A stretch of 64,000 bases of DNA, from contig NZ_LMND01000003.1 in assembly GCF_001423265.1 (NCBI RefSeq), forward strand, positions 2,649-66,648. The letters run 5' to 3'. A program made the translations under genes and the position numbers. Below, piece by piece: positions 27,196 through 35,461 of the stretch. How positions within the stretch are numbered: the stretch's first letter is position 1; each line of letters starts with the position of its first letter. This stretch comes from Methylobacterium sp. Leaf108 (GTDB taxonomy: Bacteria > Pseudomonadota > Alphaproteobacteria > Rhizobiales > Beijerinckiaceae). The notes beneath the pieces are model-generated. The model had not been told where the DNA came from. It saw nothing but the letters and a program-made list of their open reading frames with translations, and did not search any database.

Positions 27196-27897
27196 ATGGC
27201 AGACGACACGACACCCCCGCGTAAGGCGAAACGATCCTACGGCTACGCCCCCATGAGCGCCGAGGCGTGGGAGACCCGCATCACCTATCTCCGCCAAGCC
27301 CTTGCCAAGATCAAAGACCCCTCCACCCCCGAGCCCGACCCTGCGCTCCTCGCGGTTGGACCCCATGGCCCCCTCACGGGCATGCGGGTGGCCCCGGCGC
27401 CGAACAACGGGCCGGTCTCGATCTACTTCACCGTCCAGAACTCGGAGCGCGGGCCGAGGTGGTCTCCCCCCGAGGTCTTCCTTATGCTCGACCTGTTGCT
27501 GGCCTTCGGAGGTGGCGCCTCGGTCAACGACAACGGCGGTGGTTGGGCCTACGTCCGCCCCTGGAGCGACAACGACCGGCACACGTTGGGCCGTCTCGTC
27601 GCCAACCCGAAGCCCGGCCAGGTGGTGAAGCAGTGCAAGAGGTCCGACCACCACGACCAGCACCCGCAGCACTTCCAGGCAACCGGCGGCGAGGGGTACG
27701 ACCCGGCGGCCCTCGGCACCCCGCGTCGGGACCGCGAGGACGCCATTGCGACGGCCCTCGGGTACTGGGACCGCAACCACCACCGTCGCCCTGACATCCG
27801 GGTGACCCGGGCCGAGTACGAGGCCGTCCTCCGGGACTGCTTCCGCCTCGTGGACGCCTACTATTCCGAGGACCCCGCCGACGCCGACGAGGCCTGA
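27196..27897 (+). CDS. Hypothetical island protein, 233 aa
   Basis: Start MADDTTPPRKAK. It has no signal or membrane segment. Recognisable blocks are GPVSIYFTVQNSERGP, VFLMLDLLLAFGGG, REDAIATALGYWDRNHHRRPDIRVT and AEYEAVLRDCFRLVDAYY. They correspond in order to blocks of the 250-aa protein at 25661, so the pair probably arose by duplication and diverged. The C-terminus is acidic. It sits directly downstream of the promoter-like array. Confidence 0.68.
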   Translation: MADDTTPPRKAKRSYGYAPMSAEAWETRITYLRQALAKIKDPSTPEPDPALLAVGPHGPLTGMRVAPAPNNGPVSIYFTVQNSERGPRWSPPEVFLMLDLLLAFGGGASVNDNGGGWAYVRPWSDNDRHTLGRLVANPKPGQVVKQCKRSDHHDQHPQHFQATGGEGYDPAALGTPRRDREDAIATALGYWDRNHHRRPDIRVTRAEYEAVLRDCFRLVDAYYSEDPADADEA

Positions 27898-28127
27898 GGT
27901 CTGACACCGAGTTCCCCGCCGAGAGCAGCCTGACGGGGCGCCTCGAAGACGGGGGTACGCCGGCCGGAGGGGGAACACGTGGGGTGGCACCCCTCCGGCC
28001 TATCCCCTCATCACCGCCACCCCGAACATACCCACCACCACCGCACTACCCAGCGCCCGGCATTGAGCACCCACGCTCTGCCGGGTGTCTCCGCATGCAT
28101 CCACCCCTCACCAGGAACGCCACCCCC

Positions 28128-31100
28128 ATGTCGCCTGAAGAACTCTTGGCCCTCGACGCAATGCCCACCCCCGGCCAGACCACGCCACCCCCGGCCGCTC
28201 CCAAGGCCCCCGGAGAGATGACCCCGGCGGACCTCGAAGCACTCATGGACGCCGCACCGGCTACTACCCCCGCCCCGGCACCGGCCGCCCCCTCGGGGGC
28301 CTCTACTATGTCGCCGGCCGAACTCTTGGCCTTGGACGCTGCACCTGCTGCCCCGCTCCAGGCTCCCACCCCTGCGCCCGCCCCTGCCGCCCCCGCCGCT
28401 CCCCTGCCCACCGTGAACGGCAACGAGCTGGACGCCGCCGGGCAAGTCGGTGCGGCCATCCTCACGGGTGCCGCCAAGTCGATCTACGAGACCAAGGACT
28501 TCATCTTCGGGAAGCCGGAGACCAAGTCGGAGACCCGGCAGTCCGTCGAGAAGCTCGACAAGGAGCTGGGCGAGAGCAGCATCGCTAACTCGTTCGTCTC
28601 TGGCCTTTCCCAGTTCGCCACGGGGATGCTGGGAGCCGGCAAGATCGTCGGGGCGGCAAAGCTGGTCCCCGGTGTCGGAGGCGCTGTAGGGGCCCTGGAG
28701 GCCACCAAGGCGGGCGCCACCGTGCTCTCCTCCGGTAAGGCGGCGGCGGTGGGCGCGGTGGCCTTCGATCCCAACGGGCCCCGCCTGTCGGACCTCGTGC
28801 AGAAGTTCCCCGCCCTCCAGAACCCGGTGACGGAGTTCCTGGCGTCGGCTCCAGGGGATAGCGCGGCGCTGGGCCGGGCCAAGAACGCCCTGGAGTCCAT
28901 CGGCGTGGACGCGGCGGTGGGTGCGGTCTTCGCGGCCAGCATGGCGGGCTTCAAGGCCCTGCGGTCGGGGGATCAGGCGGCGGTGGCGGCGAGCCAAGCC
29001 GAGCTGGCCCATGCGGTCGCCTTCAAGGACGCCAAGCTGGCGGCGAGCAAAGGGGACCTGGAGGCCGTCGAGCGCCTTCGTGCGGACCAGCCCGAGGCCG
29101 TGGCGCTGGTGGAGGCGGAGACGCTGGCGAAGGTGCAGCCGGAGGTCCCGCCGGCCGCCCCGGGCGCCGACATCACGGTGAAGCCGGACGGAACCGCAGA
29201 GATGCAGCTCCCGGAGATGGCGGTGCGGGGCGCCGACGAGATGCCAGCCGGCAGTACCACCGAGCCCACCTTCCCAGCCCGGCCCGAGATGCTGAAGGTC
29301 TCCGATGAGCAGGTCTCGCGCCTCATCGCGCACAGCATCGCCGACACGGAACAGCTCCTCTCCCCCGGTGGCTGGGAGGGCGCCCTGGAGCGGGGCTACA
29401 GGTTCGGCGACGGTGGCCGCATCCCCTGGCAGAAGTTCGCCCTGGAGGCGGACCAGATGCCCGGCACCTCGCCCCTGGACCAAGTCATCCGCCGCGTCTC
29501 CGACGAGTTCGCCACCGAGATCGCGGCGGCCAAGGGCGGCTATGCCCAGGGCGTGCGGTCCGACGCAATGCAGGACCGCATGGTCCGGCAGCGGGTGGCC
29601 CTCTACGGCGACGACCCCGAGGCCCTGATGGGCGCCATCGAACTCGCCGGCCGGGATGCCGATGGTCTCGTGGCGAACGTGGCGGCAGCAGACCTCATCA
29701 CCCTTCGCGCGGCCACCGACGCCAAGAACCTCGCGGATCGCATCAAGCTTGGGATGCTGGAGGAGTTCGGGGGGGACCTGTCGGCGGCCATGAAGGCGCT
29801 CCGGGCCCACTATCAGGTGGCAGCCACGGCGCGGGCTCACGGCTCCGCCATAGTGGCCAACGCGGCGCGGACCTTAAGGCGGCAGCGGGCCGACTTCGCC
29901 TACAGCCTGGAGGACGTGGCGGCGATGGGCCGGCTTTCGGATACCAAGATGCTGGCTCTCATCGACGGCGCCGGAAGGGACCCGAGGGTGGCGGACCGGC
30001 TCCTCCGGCGGGGCTTCTGGTCCCGCGTCCAGGACGACGCCTCCTTCCTCTACGTCAACAACCTCCTCTGGGGACTGCGGACCCACTTCGTGAACTTCGC
30101 CACCAACGCCTACATGCTCGGGGGCCGTCCCCTGGAGCGGATGATCGGTGGTGCGATCCAGGGTGACCGGGTGCGGGTCGCCGAGAACGCCAAGCAGTAC
30201 GCCTACATGGCCGCCTCGGTGCATGAGGCGTGGCGGGATGCCGTGCGGACCTGGACGACGGGAGACAGCATCCTCTCCCCGCAGGCCTCGGAGCTGAGTG
30301 CCGCCTCCGCCAGCCGGTCGGTCAACTGGGTGGCCGAGGACTTCAAGCAGTGGGACTCCACCGCCAACGTCCTCTCCAACGCCTACACCGGCTTCATGAA
30401 AGCCGCCGGCCTGCCCACCCGGGCGCTGGGCACGGTGGATGAACTGGTCAAGCAAACCGTCTACCGGTCCAAGGTCATGTCGGCGGCCCACGCGGAGGGC
30501 ATCGTGGCTGGCCTGGAGGGGCCGGCGCTCACCGAGCACGTCACCAAGACCCTGCACGCGGCCTTCGATGATGCCGGCCGCGCGGTGGACGTGAAGGCCC
30601 TGGAGGAGGCCAGCATCGCCACCTTCCAGCAAGACCTCCTCCCGGGCACGCTGGGCAGTCTGGTGCAGACCGGGACCAACACCATCCCGGCCATGCGCTT
30701 CATCATCCCCTTCGTGCGAACGCCCACCAACGTCCTGCGGCTCGGCTGGAAGATGACCCCCGGCCTCAACATGCTCCAGGGGGAATACCGGGCGATGATC
30801 CGGGGCGAGATGGGCGCGGAGAAGCAAGCGCAGGCCATAGGCCAGTTCGCGATGGGCTCGCTCTTCATGGGCACCGCCGCGATGCTCACCCACGCGGGGC
30901 GCATCACCGGGGGCGGACCGCTGGACCCGCAGCTTCGCAAGGACCTGATGGCCACCGGGTGGCAGCCCTACTCCTTCGTGGTCCCCGGGACGGACGGGGT
31001 GCCCACCTACGTCAACTTCGGGCGCTTCGATCCCGTGGCGATGCCGCTGGGCATCATGGCGGACGTGGTGGATATCCTGGAGCGAGACCAGGATGGAGAC

Positions 31101-31916
31101 GGCGCGGGCGAGAGGGCGGCACAGGCGTTGGGCGGGGTCTTCCTCTCCCTGGTCAAGCAGCTCGGGCAGAAGACCTACCTCACCTCGCTCAACGAGACTC
31201 TCCAGGCGATCACCAGCCCGGAGCGGGGAATGGCGAAGACGGCCGGGGGCATGGCGGCCAACTTCGTGCCCTTCGCCTCCGGCCTCCGCTTCGTGAACCC
31301 GGACCCGCACATGAGGGAGACCCGGGGCATCGTGGATAAGATCATGGCCACCGTGCCGGGTCTGTCGGAGACGCTCCCGGCCAAGCGAGACCTCTTCGGA
31401 GACCCCCTCACGGTCCACAAAGGACTTTGGGTCCACGGCGCCGGGGGCCTCGTGGATGCCGAGGTGCGCCGCATGATTGACGAGGCGGGGGTAGGACCGT
31501 TCGGCCCGCCGTCACCGAGACAGCGTGAGGTCGACCTCCGAGAGGTGACCATGAAGGACGGCCGGAACGCCTACGATGCCTTCCAGCATCTCGCCGGGCA
31601 CCCGCCCCGGGGGCCGAGCATGAAGGAGACCCTGGCGAAGATCATGGCGACCAAGGCCTACCAGAAGGCGCCGGACGGGGAGCCCAAGACGAAGGGCACC
31701 AAGGCGGCCATGCTGACGGGCACCGTCTCGAAGTACCGGGAGGCGGCGTGGCGCCAGATGATGGCGGACCCGAAGGTGCGTGAGGCGGTCTCCCGGCAGA
31801 ACATGAAGGCGCGGGGGGCAGTGGCTGGAAGGGATGGTGCGGGGACTGGCGGGGGCGCTGAGGCTTCGGCGCTAGGCCAACTGGGCAAGGCCTTCGGGGT
31901 GGGCTTGGGCGACTGA
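28128..31916 (+). CDS. Large phage virion/ejection-like protein, 1262 aa
   Basis: The start MSPEELLALDAMP (28128) is preferred; an ATG at 28095 and a GTG at 27984 are in frame. Residues 1-100 hold three copies of an M-S/T-P-x-E/D-L-L-A-L motif (MSPEELLALDAMP, MTPADLEALMDA, MSPAELLALDAAP) linked by Pro/Ala-rich spacers. Later come helical and glycine/alanine segments, and around residues 640-1000 the blocks FVNFATNAYMLGGRPLERM, VDELVKQTVYRSKVM, MRFIIPFVRTPTNVLRLGWK and RITGGGPLDPQLRKDLMATGWQPYS, which I associate with internal virion or DNA-ejection proteins of podoviruses. No lysozyme motif is seen. It is the only virion-type gene on the island. Confidence 0.75.
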   Translation: MSPEELLALDAMPTPGQTTPPPAAPKAPGEMTPADLEALMDAAPATTPAPAPAAPSGASTMSPAELLALDAAPAAPLQAPTPAPAPAAPAAPLPTVNGNELDAAGQVGAAILTGAAKSIYETKDFIFGKPETKSETRQSVEKLDKELGESSIANSFVSGLSQFATGMLGAGKIVGAAKLVPGVGGAVGALEATKAGATVLSSGKAAAVGAVAFDPNGPRLSDLVQKFPALQNPVTEFLASAPGDSAALGRAKNALESIGVDAAVGAVFAASMAGFKALRSGDQAAVAASQAELAHAVAFKDAKLAASKGDLEAVERLRADQPEAVALVEAETLAKVQPEVPPAAPGADITVKPDGTAEMQLPEMAVRGADEMPAGSTTEPTFPARPEMLKVSDEQVSRLIAHSIADTEQLLSPGGWEGALERGYRFGDGGRIPWQKFALEADQMPGTSPLDQVIRRVSDEFATEIAAAKGGYAQGVRSDAMQDRMVRQRVALYGDDPEALMGAIELAGRDADGLVANVAAADLITLRAATDAKNLADRIKLGMLEEFGGDLSAAMKALRAHYQVAATARAHGSAIVANAARTLRRQRADFAYSLEDVAAMGRLSDTKMLALIDGAGRDPRVADRLLRRGFWSRVQDDASFLYVNNLLWGLRTHFVNFATNAYMLGGRPLERMIGGAIQGDRVRVAENAKQYAYMAASVHEAWRDAVRTWTTGDSILSPQASELSAASASRSVNWVAEDFKQWDSTANVLSNAYTGFMKAAGLPTRALGTVDELVKQTVYRSKVMSAAHAEGIVAGLEGPALTEHVTKTLHAAFDDAGRAVDVKALEEASIATFQQDLLPGTLGSLVQTGTNTIPAMRFIIPFVRTPTNVLRLGWKMTPGLNMLQGEYRAMIRGEMGAEKQAQAIGQFAMGSLFMGTAAMLTHAGRITGGGPLDPQLRKDLMATGWQPYSFVVPGTDGVPTYVNFGRFDPVAMPLGIMADVVDILERDQDGDGAGERAAQALGGVFLSLVKQLGQKTYLTSLNETLQAITSPERGMAKTAGGMAANFVPFASGLRFVNPDPHMRETRGIVDKIMATVPGLSETLPAKRDLFGDPLTVHKGLWVHGAGGLVDAEVRRMIDEAGVGPFGPPSPRQREVDLREVTMKDGRNAYDAFQHLAGHPPRGPSMKETLAKIMATKAYQKAPDGEPKTKGTKAAMLTGTVSKYREAAWRQMMADPKVREAVSRQNMKARGAVAGRDGAGTGGGAEASALGQLGKAFGVGLGD

Positions 31917-32180
31917 GCTGCACCGCGTAGATGCGTTGAGGAGGCCGGGGGTGGGCATCAGGTGCTTGCCCCCGGCCATGCCCATGGCCAGCAAGGCGAA
32001 CCCGTCGCGGTCCATGATGAAGTAGCGGGTTTCCCGGTTGGCGGTCGGGTTGAAGGCGCTAAGCTGTTGAAACATAAAGCCGTCCAGAACAGGACCCAGC
32101 TTCGCGATTAGGCCGTCTATGTCGCAGAGGACGTGTTTGTGGTCCTTCTCGAAGGCCGCCGAAACCGAGGGCTTAATCAT
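31872..32180 (-). pseudogene. Truncated Rha-family phage regulatory protein
   Basis: MIKPSVSAAFEKDHKHVLCDIDGLIAKLG, then RYFIMDRDGFALLAMGM, match the N-terminal Rha domain (HKHVLRDI...MTRDGFTLLAMG). After GMAGGKHL the reading leaves the family pattern and ends with an unrelated tail (MPTPGLLNASTR...), so the rest of the domain has been lost. Its 3' end overlaps the end of the large phage gene on the other strand by 45 nt, as if one had been joined onto the other by a deletion. Confidence 0.65.
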
Positions 32181-32341
32181 CGGCCGCGCCGACCCGCAGC
32201 TACTATGATAAAATAATAAATTTGAACATTTGTAAGTGCGGAGCGAAGCCTTTTATGCCCTAATATTTTATCGGCGGAATTTAATCCAGGCTCTGACGAC
32301 AGAGAGTTGGTTACGCTCTCGCCTACTGCGCGGAACAAAAA

Positions 32342-32581
32342 TTGCCTCGGTATTACTTCACCATTTTTGATGGCCATAGCAGTCCTGATACGGATGGCAC
32401 TGACCTGCCTGATTTATCTGTTGCCCGGCGAGAAGCCATTCGTTTAGCGGGCCACGTCATACGCGATGAAGCAGACCGGATGGCGCCTGGAGGGGAATGG
32501 AGGATGGAAGTGACGGACGCGAAAGGCCTCATGCTTCTTCAGATCGATTTTAGCGCCACAGACTCGAAGACCGTACAATAG
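32342..32581 (+). CDS. DUF6894 family protein, 79 aa
   Basis: MPRYYFTIFDGHSSPDTDGTDLPDLSVARREAIRLAG..., GEWRMEVTDAKGLMLLQIDF fits the small DUF6894 proteins that are numerous in Methylobacterium and relatives. Function unknown; the fold is expected to be small and alpha/beta. The start is TTG, with only a weak ribosome site. It lies in an AT-rich part of the island and is probably cargo rather than a phage gene. Confidence 0.78.
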   Translation: MPRYYFTIFDGHSSPDTDGTDLPDLSVARREAIRLAGHVIRDEADRMAPGGEWRMEVTDAKGLMLLQIDFSATDSKTVQ

Positions 32582-32782
32582 CGCTCATCAACTTCTAACC
32601 TCACGGTTAGTCGAAAAGTAGCAAAACCGGCTCTCCTTTGGCGTCTCAGCAAGGGGGCGGGGGTCTGATCGGCAGCTGAGTGGCCGGCACGCGGCCCGCT
32701 TTAAGCAGCCCATGTTTGCGAGCGGGGGCGCGTAGCGGCCCACAAGCGCGAGCGTCGCAATGGGCGAAGCCCGCTCAAAGCC

Positions 32783-32974
32783 CTACCGCGCTTTGTCTGC
32801 CTCCAGTTGCTGCATCAGCTCAGCAAGCCGGGGGTCCAGAGGCTCATCAATGATCGGCTCGTACAAGGCCTGTAGCTCTCTGCCGAGCCGCACCCTCGTC
32901 TCCTCGCTGAGCAATGAAACGGCCGGCTCGGGGCGAGCGAGGCCCGGGACCCGGTATTCGTTACGGAGCATCAT
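32783..32974 (-). CDS. NepR-like anti-sigma factor, 63 aa
   Basis: Residues 25-60 (EETRVRLGRELQALYEPIIDEPLDPRLAELMQQLEA) match NepR: L-G-R-x-L-x-x-x-Y then E-P-x-x-x-R-x-x-x-L-x-x-x-L. NepR binds the EcfG sigma factor of the general stress response and is titrated away by phosphorylated PhyR. No phyR or ecfG gene lies nearby. AAGGA lies upstream; ATG 32974 and 32971 and TTG 32977 are all possible starts. An orphan copy on an integrated island could alter the stress response of the host. Confidence 0.72.
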   Translation of the reverse strand: MMLRNEYRVPGLARPEPAVSLLSEETRVRLGRELQALYEPIIDEPLDPRLAELMQQLEADKAR

Positions 32975-33058
32975 CAATCCTTAGCCGGGGTGCGGAGGAT
33001 GAACGCCAGCGGCGGAGACATGTTCAAATGCAGACCGCACCACAGCAAACCCGGCCGG

Positions 33059-34849
33059 TCACACCTTGGGCTCCGGCGCCGGCTCCCATCGCAGACCCGT
33101 CACGGCCTCCGGCGCTTCAATCCGCGCCAGCTCCTCCGCAAGCGCCTTTAACCCGAAGCCGCTCCCGTAGCCCCGCCCAACGCTGCTACCGCCACTGTGC
33201 CCTGTGAGGGCATCGTGCACCTCTTCCCCGAGCCGTGCGTCCCTCGCCATGCGTTTGAAGCTGTGGCGGAAGGAGTGGAAGACCTTCGTCCGGTCCTCAA
33301 TGCCGGCCTTCTCGCGGAGGTGCCGGGTGAACCACTTTGACCATGCACCCGCCGGCTGGACCTCGCGGCTCGCCTGGAGCCCCGGCCAGAGGGGGCTTTC
33401 GGGCCCCGCGCCTGCATCGAGTAGGGACTGGCGGTAGCGAAGCAGACCGATCCGCTCCAGCTCGGGGTGCACCGGGACCTTCCGGCGGGAGGAAACCGTC
33501 TTGATCGTCCGGCCGCCCGCCGTGCCGATGTTGAAGAACCAGACCCCCGTCTCCGCATCCTGGGCCAAGTCCGCCACCCGGAGCTGGGCTAACTCGGCCT
33601 GTCGGGCGCCGGAGAGCAAGGCGAGAAGGGGGAGCCAGAAGGCCGCCTCCTTGCATCCGCCTACCGGCCGATCCCCGGCAGTGAAGACCCCCGTTGCGAA
33701 GAGGCGGCCCAGGTCAGCCTTGTCGAAGGGTTGGCGGCCCTCCTCGCCTCGCCCGTCCACCACCAGCTTGGCGCCTCTGCCGAAGGGGTTCCGGTAGCCC
33801 GCCACCGCGTCGAGCCGCCCGGCCGCCTCCTCATGGCTCACGATGGCGGCGAGGATGTTGAGGGACTTGTTGACGGTCACCGCCTGGACCGCTGGGAAGC
33901 CCTTTAGGTCGCGCTTGAGCAGCTCGCGTAGGGGAAGCGCCCGGAGGTCTCCGGCCAGCCGCGTTGGCGCCCTCGCGAGCGCATCCCGGAAGTCGCGAGC
34001 GATCTCCCGTGTGATGTCACCGAGGCGGATATCACCCTGCCACTCGATGAAACGCCGCACCGCGTGGCCGGCTTCGAGCAACGTCTTTGGGCTGGGCTGC
34101 CGGCTGCCCTTTGCGCCACTACCCTTGGTCCAAGCCTCCAGCGCCTCGGAGAGCTTCGGGCCCCGGCGGGCACTCGGTGCGGGGGTGGTGACGATCTCGC
34201 CCTTCTGCCTCTCCAGCATCAGAGAGTAGGCCTTCACGTGGGCCTGGAGCACCGCAAGGCCTGCCTCGTGGTAGGCCTCGGAGGCAGGATCTATCGGTAT
34301 GTTTTTTCGGCGCAGGTAGTCGCGGCACTCCACATCGACGGCGCTGGTGTCTGAGCGTGAGAGGGCTTTACGGTAGTCCGCAAGGAGCAGCTCGATGCCC
34401 TCTCCCATGGCGTGATGGTAGTCCTCCGGGATGCCTATGCGGTCGAAGAGCACAGGGGCCAGCGCAGGCCAGCGCTGCCGGTCTTCGCGTGTCTGATGCT
34501 GCTTGCGGGCGTCTCCGTCCGACCGCTCCGCTGCGTCGTCAGCGAGCAACTCTACCAGCACATCGTGGGCGATCTCGTCGGCGGTGGGCATGAGCGGCGG
34601 CCGATTGCTCGGGCTCGGTGCCTCGCCACGCATCGCCCGCTCGGCTGCCTCGAAGTCCGCCATGCAGTCCCGCAGCATGCGGGCGCCTGCTTTCTTGGCG
34701 GCTGCCGGCTGCTTCGTCCCGAGGCTGCGCTTCCAGCTCCCCTTGCGGGTCCAGGGGGCGGGCATGAAGGGCCTGAGAACCTCCGGGATGACCCGGCGGA
34801 AGTAGTAGGTCCCAAGCCTATCCCGGATCAGGTACGACATCAGAGCCAT
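33059..34849 (-). CDS. Tyrosine-type site-specific integrase, 596 aa
   Basis: This catalyses integration and excision at the tRNA-Arg site. The N-terminus (MALMSYLIRDRLGTYYFRRVIPEVLRP) is of the DUF6538 type often found on large alphaproteobacterial integrases. A core-binding domain starts near residue 230 (KLSEALEAWTKGSGAKGSR). Catalytic residues are visible: Arg in LLSGARQAELAQL, Lys region in SSRRKVPVHPEL, H-x-x-R in FHSFRHSFKRM, His in LTGHSGG and the nucleophile Tyr in GRGYGSG. The gene lies about 90 nt from the tRNA 3' end, with transcription away from it. It is complete. Confidence 0.95.
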   Translation of the reverse strand: MALMSYLIRDRLGTYYFRRVIPEVLRPFMPAPWTRKGSWKRSLGTKQPAAAKKAGARMLRDCMADFEAAERAMRGEAPSPSNRPPLMPTADEIAHDVLVELLADDAAERSDGDARKQHQTREDRQRWPALAPVLFDRIGIPEDYHHAMGEGIELLLADYRKALSRSDTSAVDVECRDYLRRKNIPIDPASEAYHEAGLAVLQAHVKAYSLMLERQKGEIVTTPAPSARRGPKLSEALEAWTKGSGAKGSRQPSPKTLLEAGHAVRRFIEWQGDIRLGDITREIARDFRDALARAPTRLAGDLRALPLRELLKRDLKGFPAVQAVTVNKSLNILAAIVSHEEAAGRLDAVAGYRNPFGRGAKLVVDGRGEEGRQPFDKADLGRLFATGVFTAGDRPVGGCKEAAFWLPLLALLSGARQAELAQLRVADLAQDAETGVWFFNIGTAGGRTIKTVSSRRKVPVHPELERIGLLRYRQSLLDAGAGPESPLWPGLQASREVQPAGAWSKWFTRHLREKAGIEDRTKVFHSFRHSFKRMARDARLGEEVHDALTGHSGGSSVGRGYGSGFGLKALAEELARIEAPEAVTGLRWEPAPEPKV

Positions 34850-34936
34850 CGCGTTTGTACCGCCCGTTTGTATGACCGGCGGCGCGTAAGCTACTGATAT
34901 CGGCAGATTTTCAGCCCCGACAAGGGCTTAAAGAAT

Positions 34937-34955
34937 GGTGGCGTCCCCGGCAGGT
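34937..34955. repeat. Right attachment site, within the tRNA-Arg 3' end
   Basis: GGTGGCGTCCCCGGCAGGT covers the CCA, discriminator, acceptor 3' strand and T-stem of tRNA-Arg(CCT) on the minus strand. It is identical to 21894-21912. Integration therefore restores the tRNA at this end. Confidence 0.92.
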
Positions 34956-35273
34956 CTCGAACCTGCGACCCCAGGTTTCATCCCACTTCGGCTTCCGCCG
35001 CCGCTGCGGCAAGACGCAGCGTTCGTGGTCTGGACTATCCCTTCACCATGGGCCCGTCCGAAGAAGGCCTTTAGGTGCCGCCCGTCTAGTCTCTACACCT
35101 TCCGCGGGAAGCGCTGATGCGCATCCCTGGCTTGGCTCGGGATCGGCCGGGGCCCGCGAACGGGCCCGTGGGCGTTCCCCGAATTTGAGCGGATCCGCCG
35201 CGTGGTTTCCCGGCGCGACGCCCAATTTACGGTCTTAGGAAACCTGTGCTCTGTCCAGCTGAGCTACGGAGAC
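34939..35273 (-). tRNA. tRNA-Arg (anticodon CCT) split by a group I intron
   Basis: Exon 1 is 35273-35237 (GTCTCCGTAGCTCAGCTGG..., ending CAGGTTTCCT) and exon 2 is 34978-34939 (AAACCTGGGGTCGCAGG... ending CGGGGACGCCA). Joined, they give acceptor GTCTCCG/CGGGGAC with one T-G pair, anticodon stem CAGGT/ACCTG with loop TTCCTAA, and T-arm GCAGG-TTCGAGA-CCTGC. CCA is encoded. The gene is broken after the third anticodon base by 258 nt. It is the target of the island's integrase. Confidence 0.93.
34979..35236 (-). ncRNA. Self-splicing group I intron in tRNA-Arg(CCT)
   Basis: The 258-nt insert follows the U of the CCU anticodon and ends in G, as group I introns require. Core elements are visible on the minus strand: P-like AAATTCGGGGAACG (35186-35173), R element AGAGACTAGACGG (35094-35082) and S element AAGGGATAGTCCAGACC (35043-35027), with GACTA of R pairing with TAGTC of S as helix P7. 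Subgroup IC3 introns at this place are known from Agrobacterium tRNA-Arg(CCU). There is no reading frame for a homing endonuclease inside. Exact helices P1-P9 were not modelled. Confidence 0.92.
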
Positions 35274-35461
35274 TCACCGTGGGCAGCCATAGCACCAACC
35301 GCCCGCACGGCCAACCGCGGGATCGCGGCCGGGACAGCCGCTGCGGCCGTCGGGATACGCCGCATCATCGACCCTCGGGTTGTGACGATCCTGCCGCAGG
35401 GTGCCGGGAAAGGCGCCGCCCGGCCGCGCGGCCCTGGCCGATCGCACCGCAGCGGGCCAGG

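Larger units (their letters stand above)
21894..34955. mobile_element. Integrative genomic island in tRNA-Arg(CCT), about 13 kb
   Basis: A 19-bp direct repeat (GGTGGCGTCCCCGGCAGGT) ends the region at 21894-21912 and 34937-34955. The right copy is the 3' end of the tRNA-Arg(CCT) gene. A tyrosine integrase gene lies inside, beginning about 90 nt from the tRNA. The contents are phage-like or of unknown function: serine recombinase, ribbon-helix-helix and HTH regulators, an integrase fragment, a large virion-type protein, a Rha fragment, a NepR-like protein and repeated promoter-like elements. No capsid, portal, terminase, replication or conjugation gene is present. It could be a phage satellite or a decayed prophage. 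Confidence 0.88.

Noticed and set aside
32177-32377. 66-codon leftward frame upstream of the Rha-like gene
   Set aside because: It has no ribosome site or similarity and covers an AT-rich spacer; more likely the promoter region.
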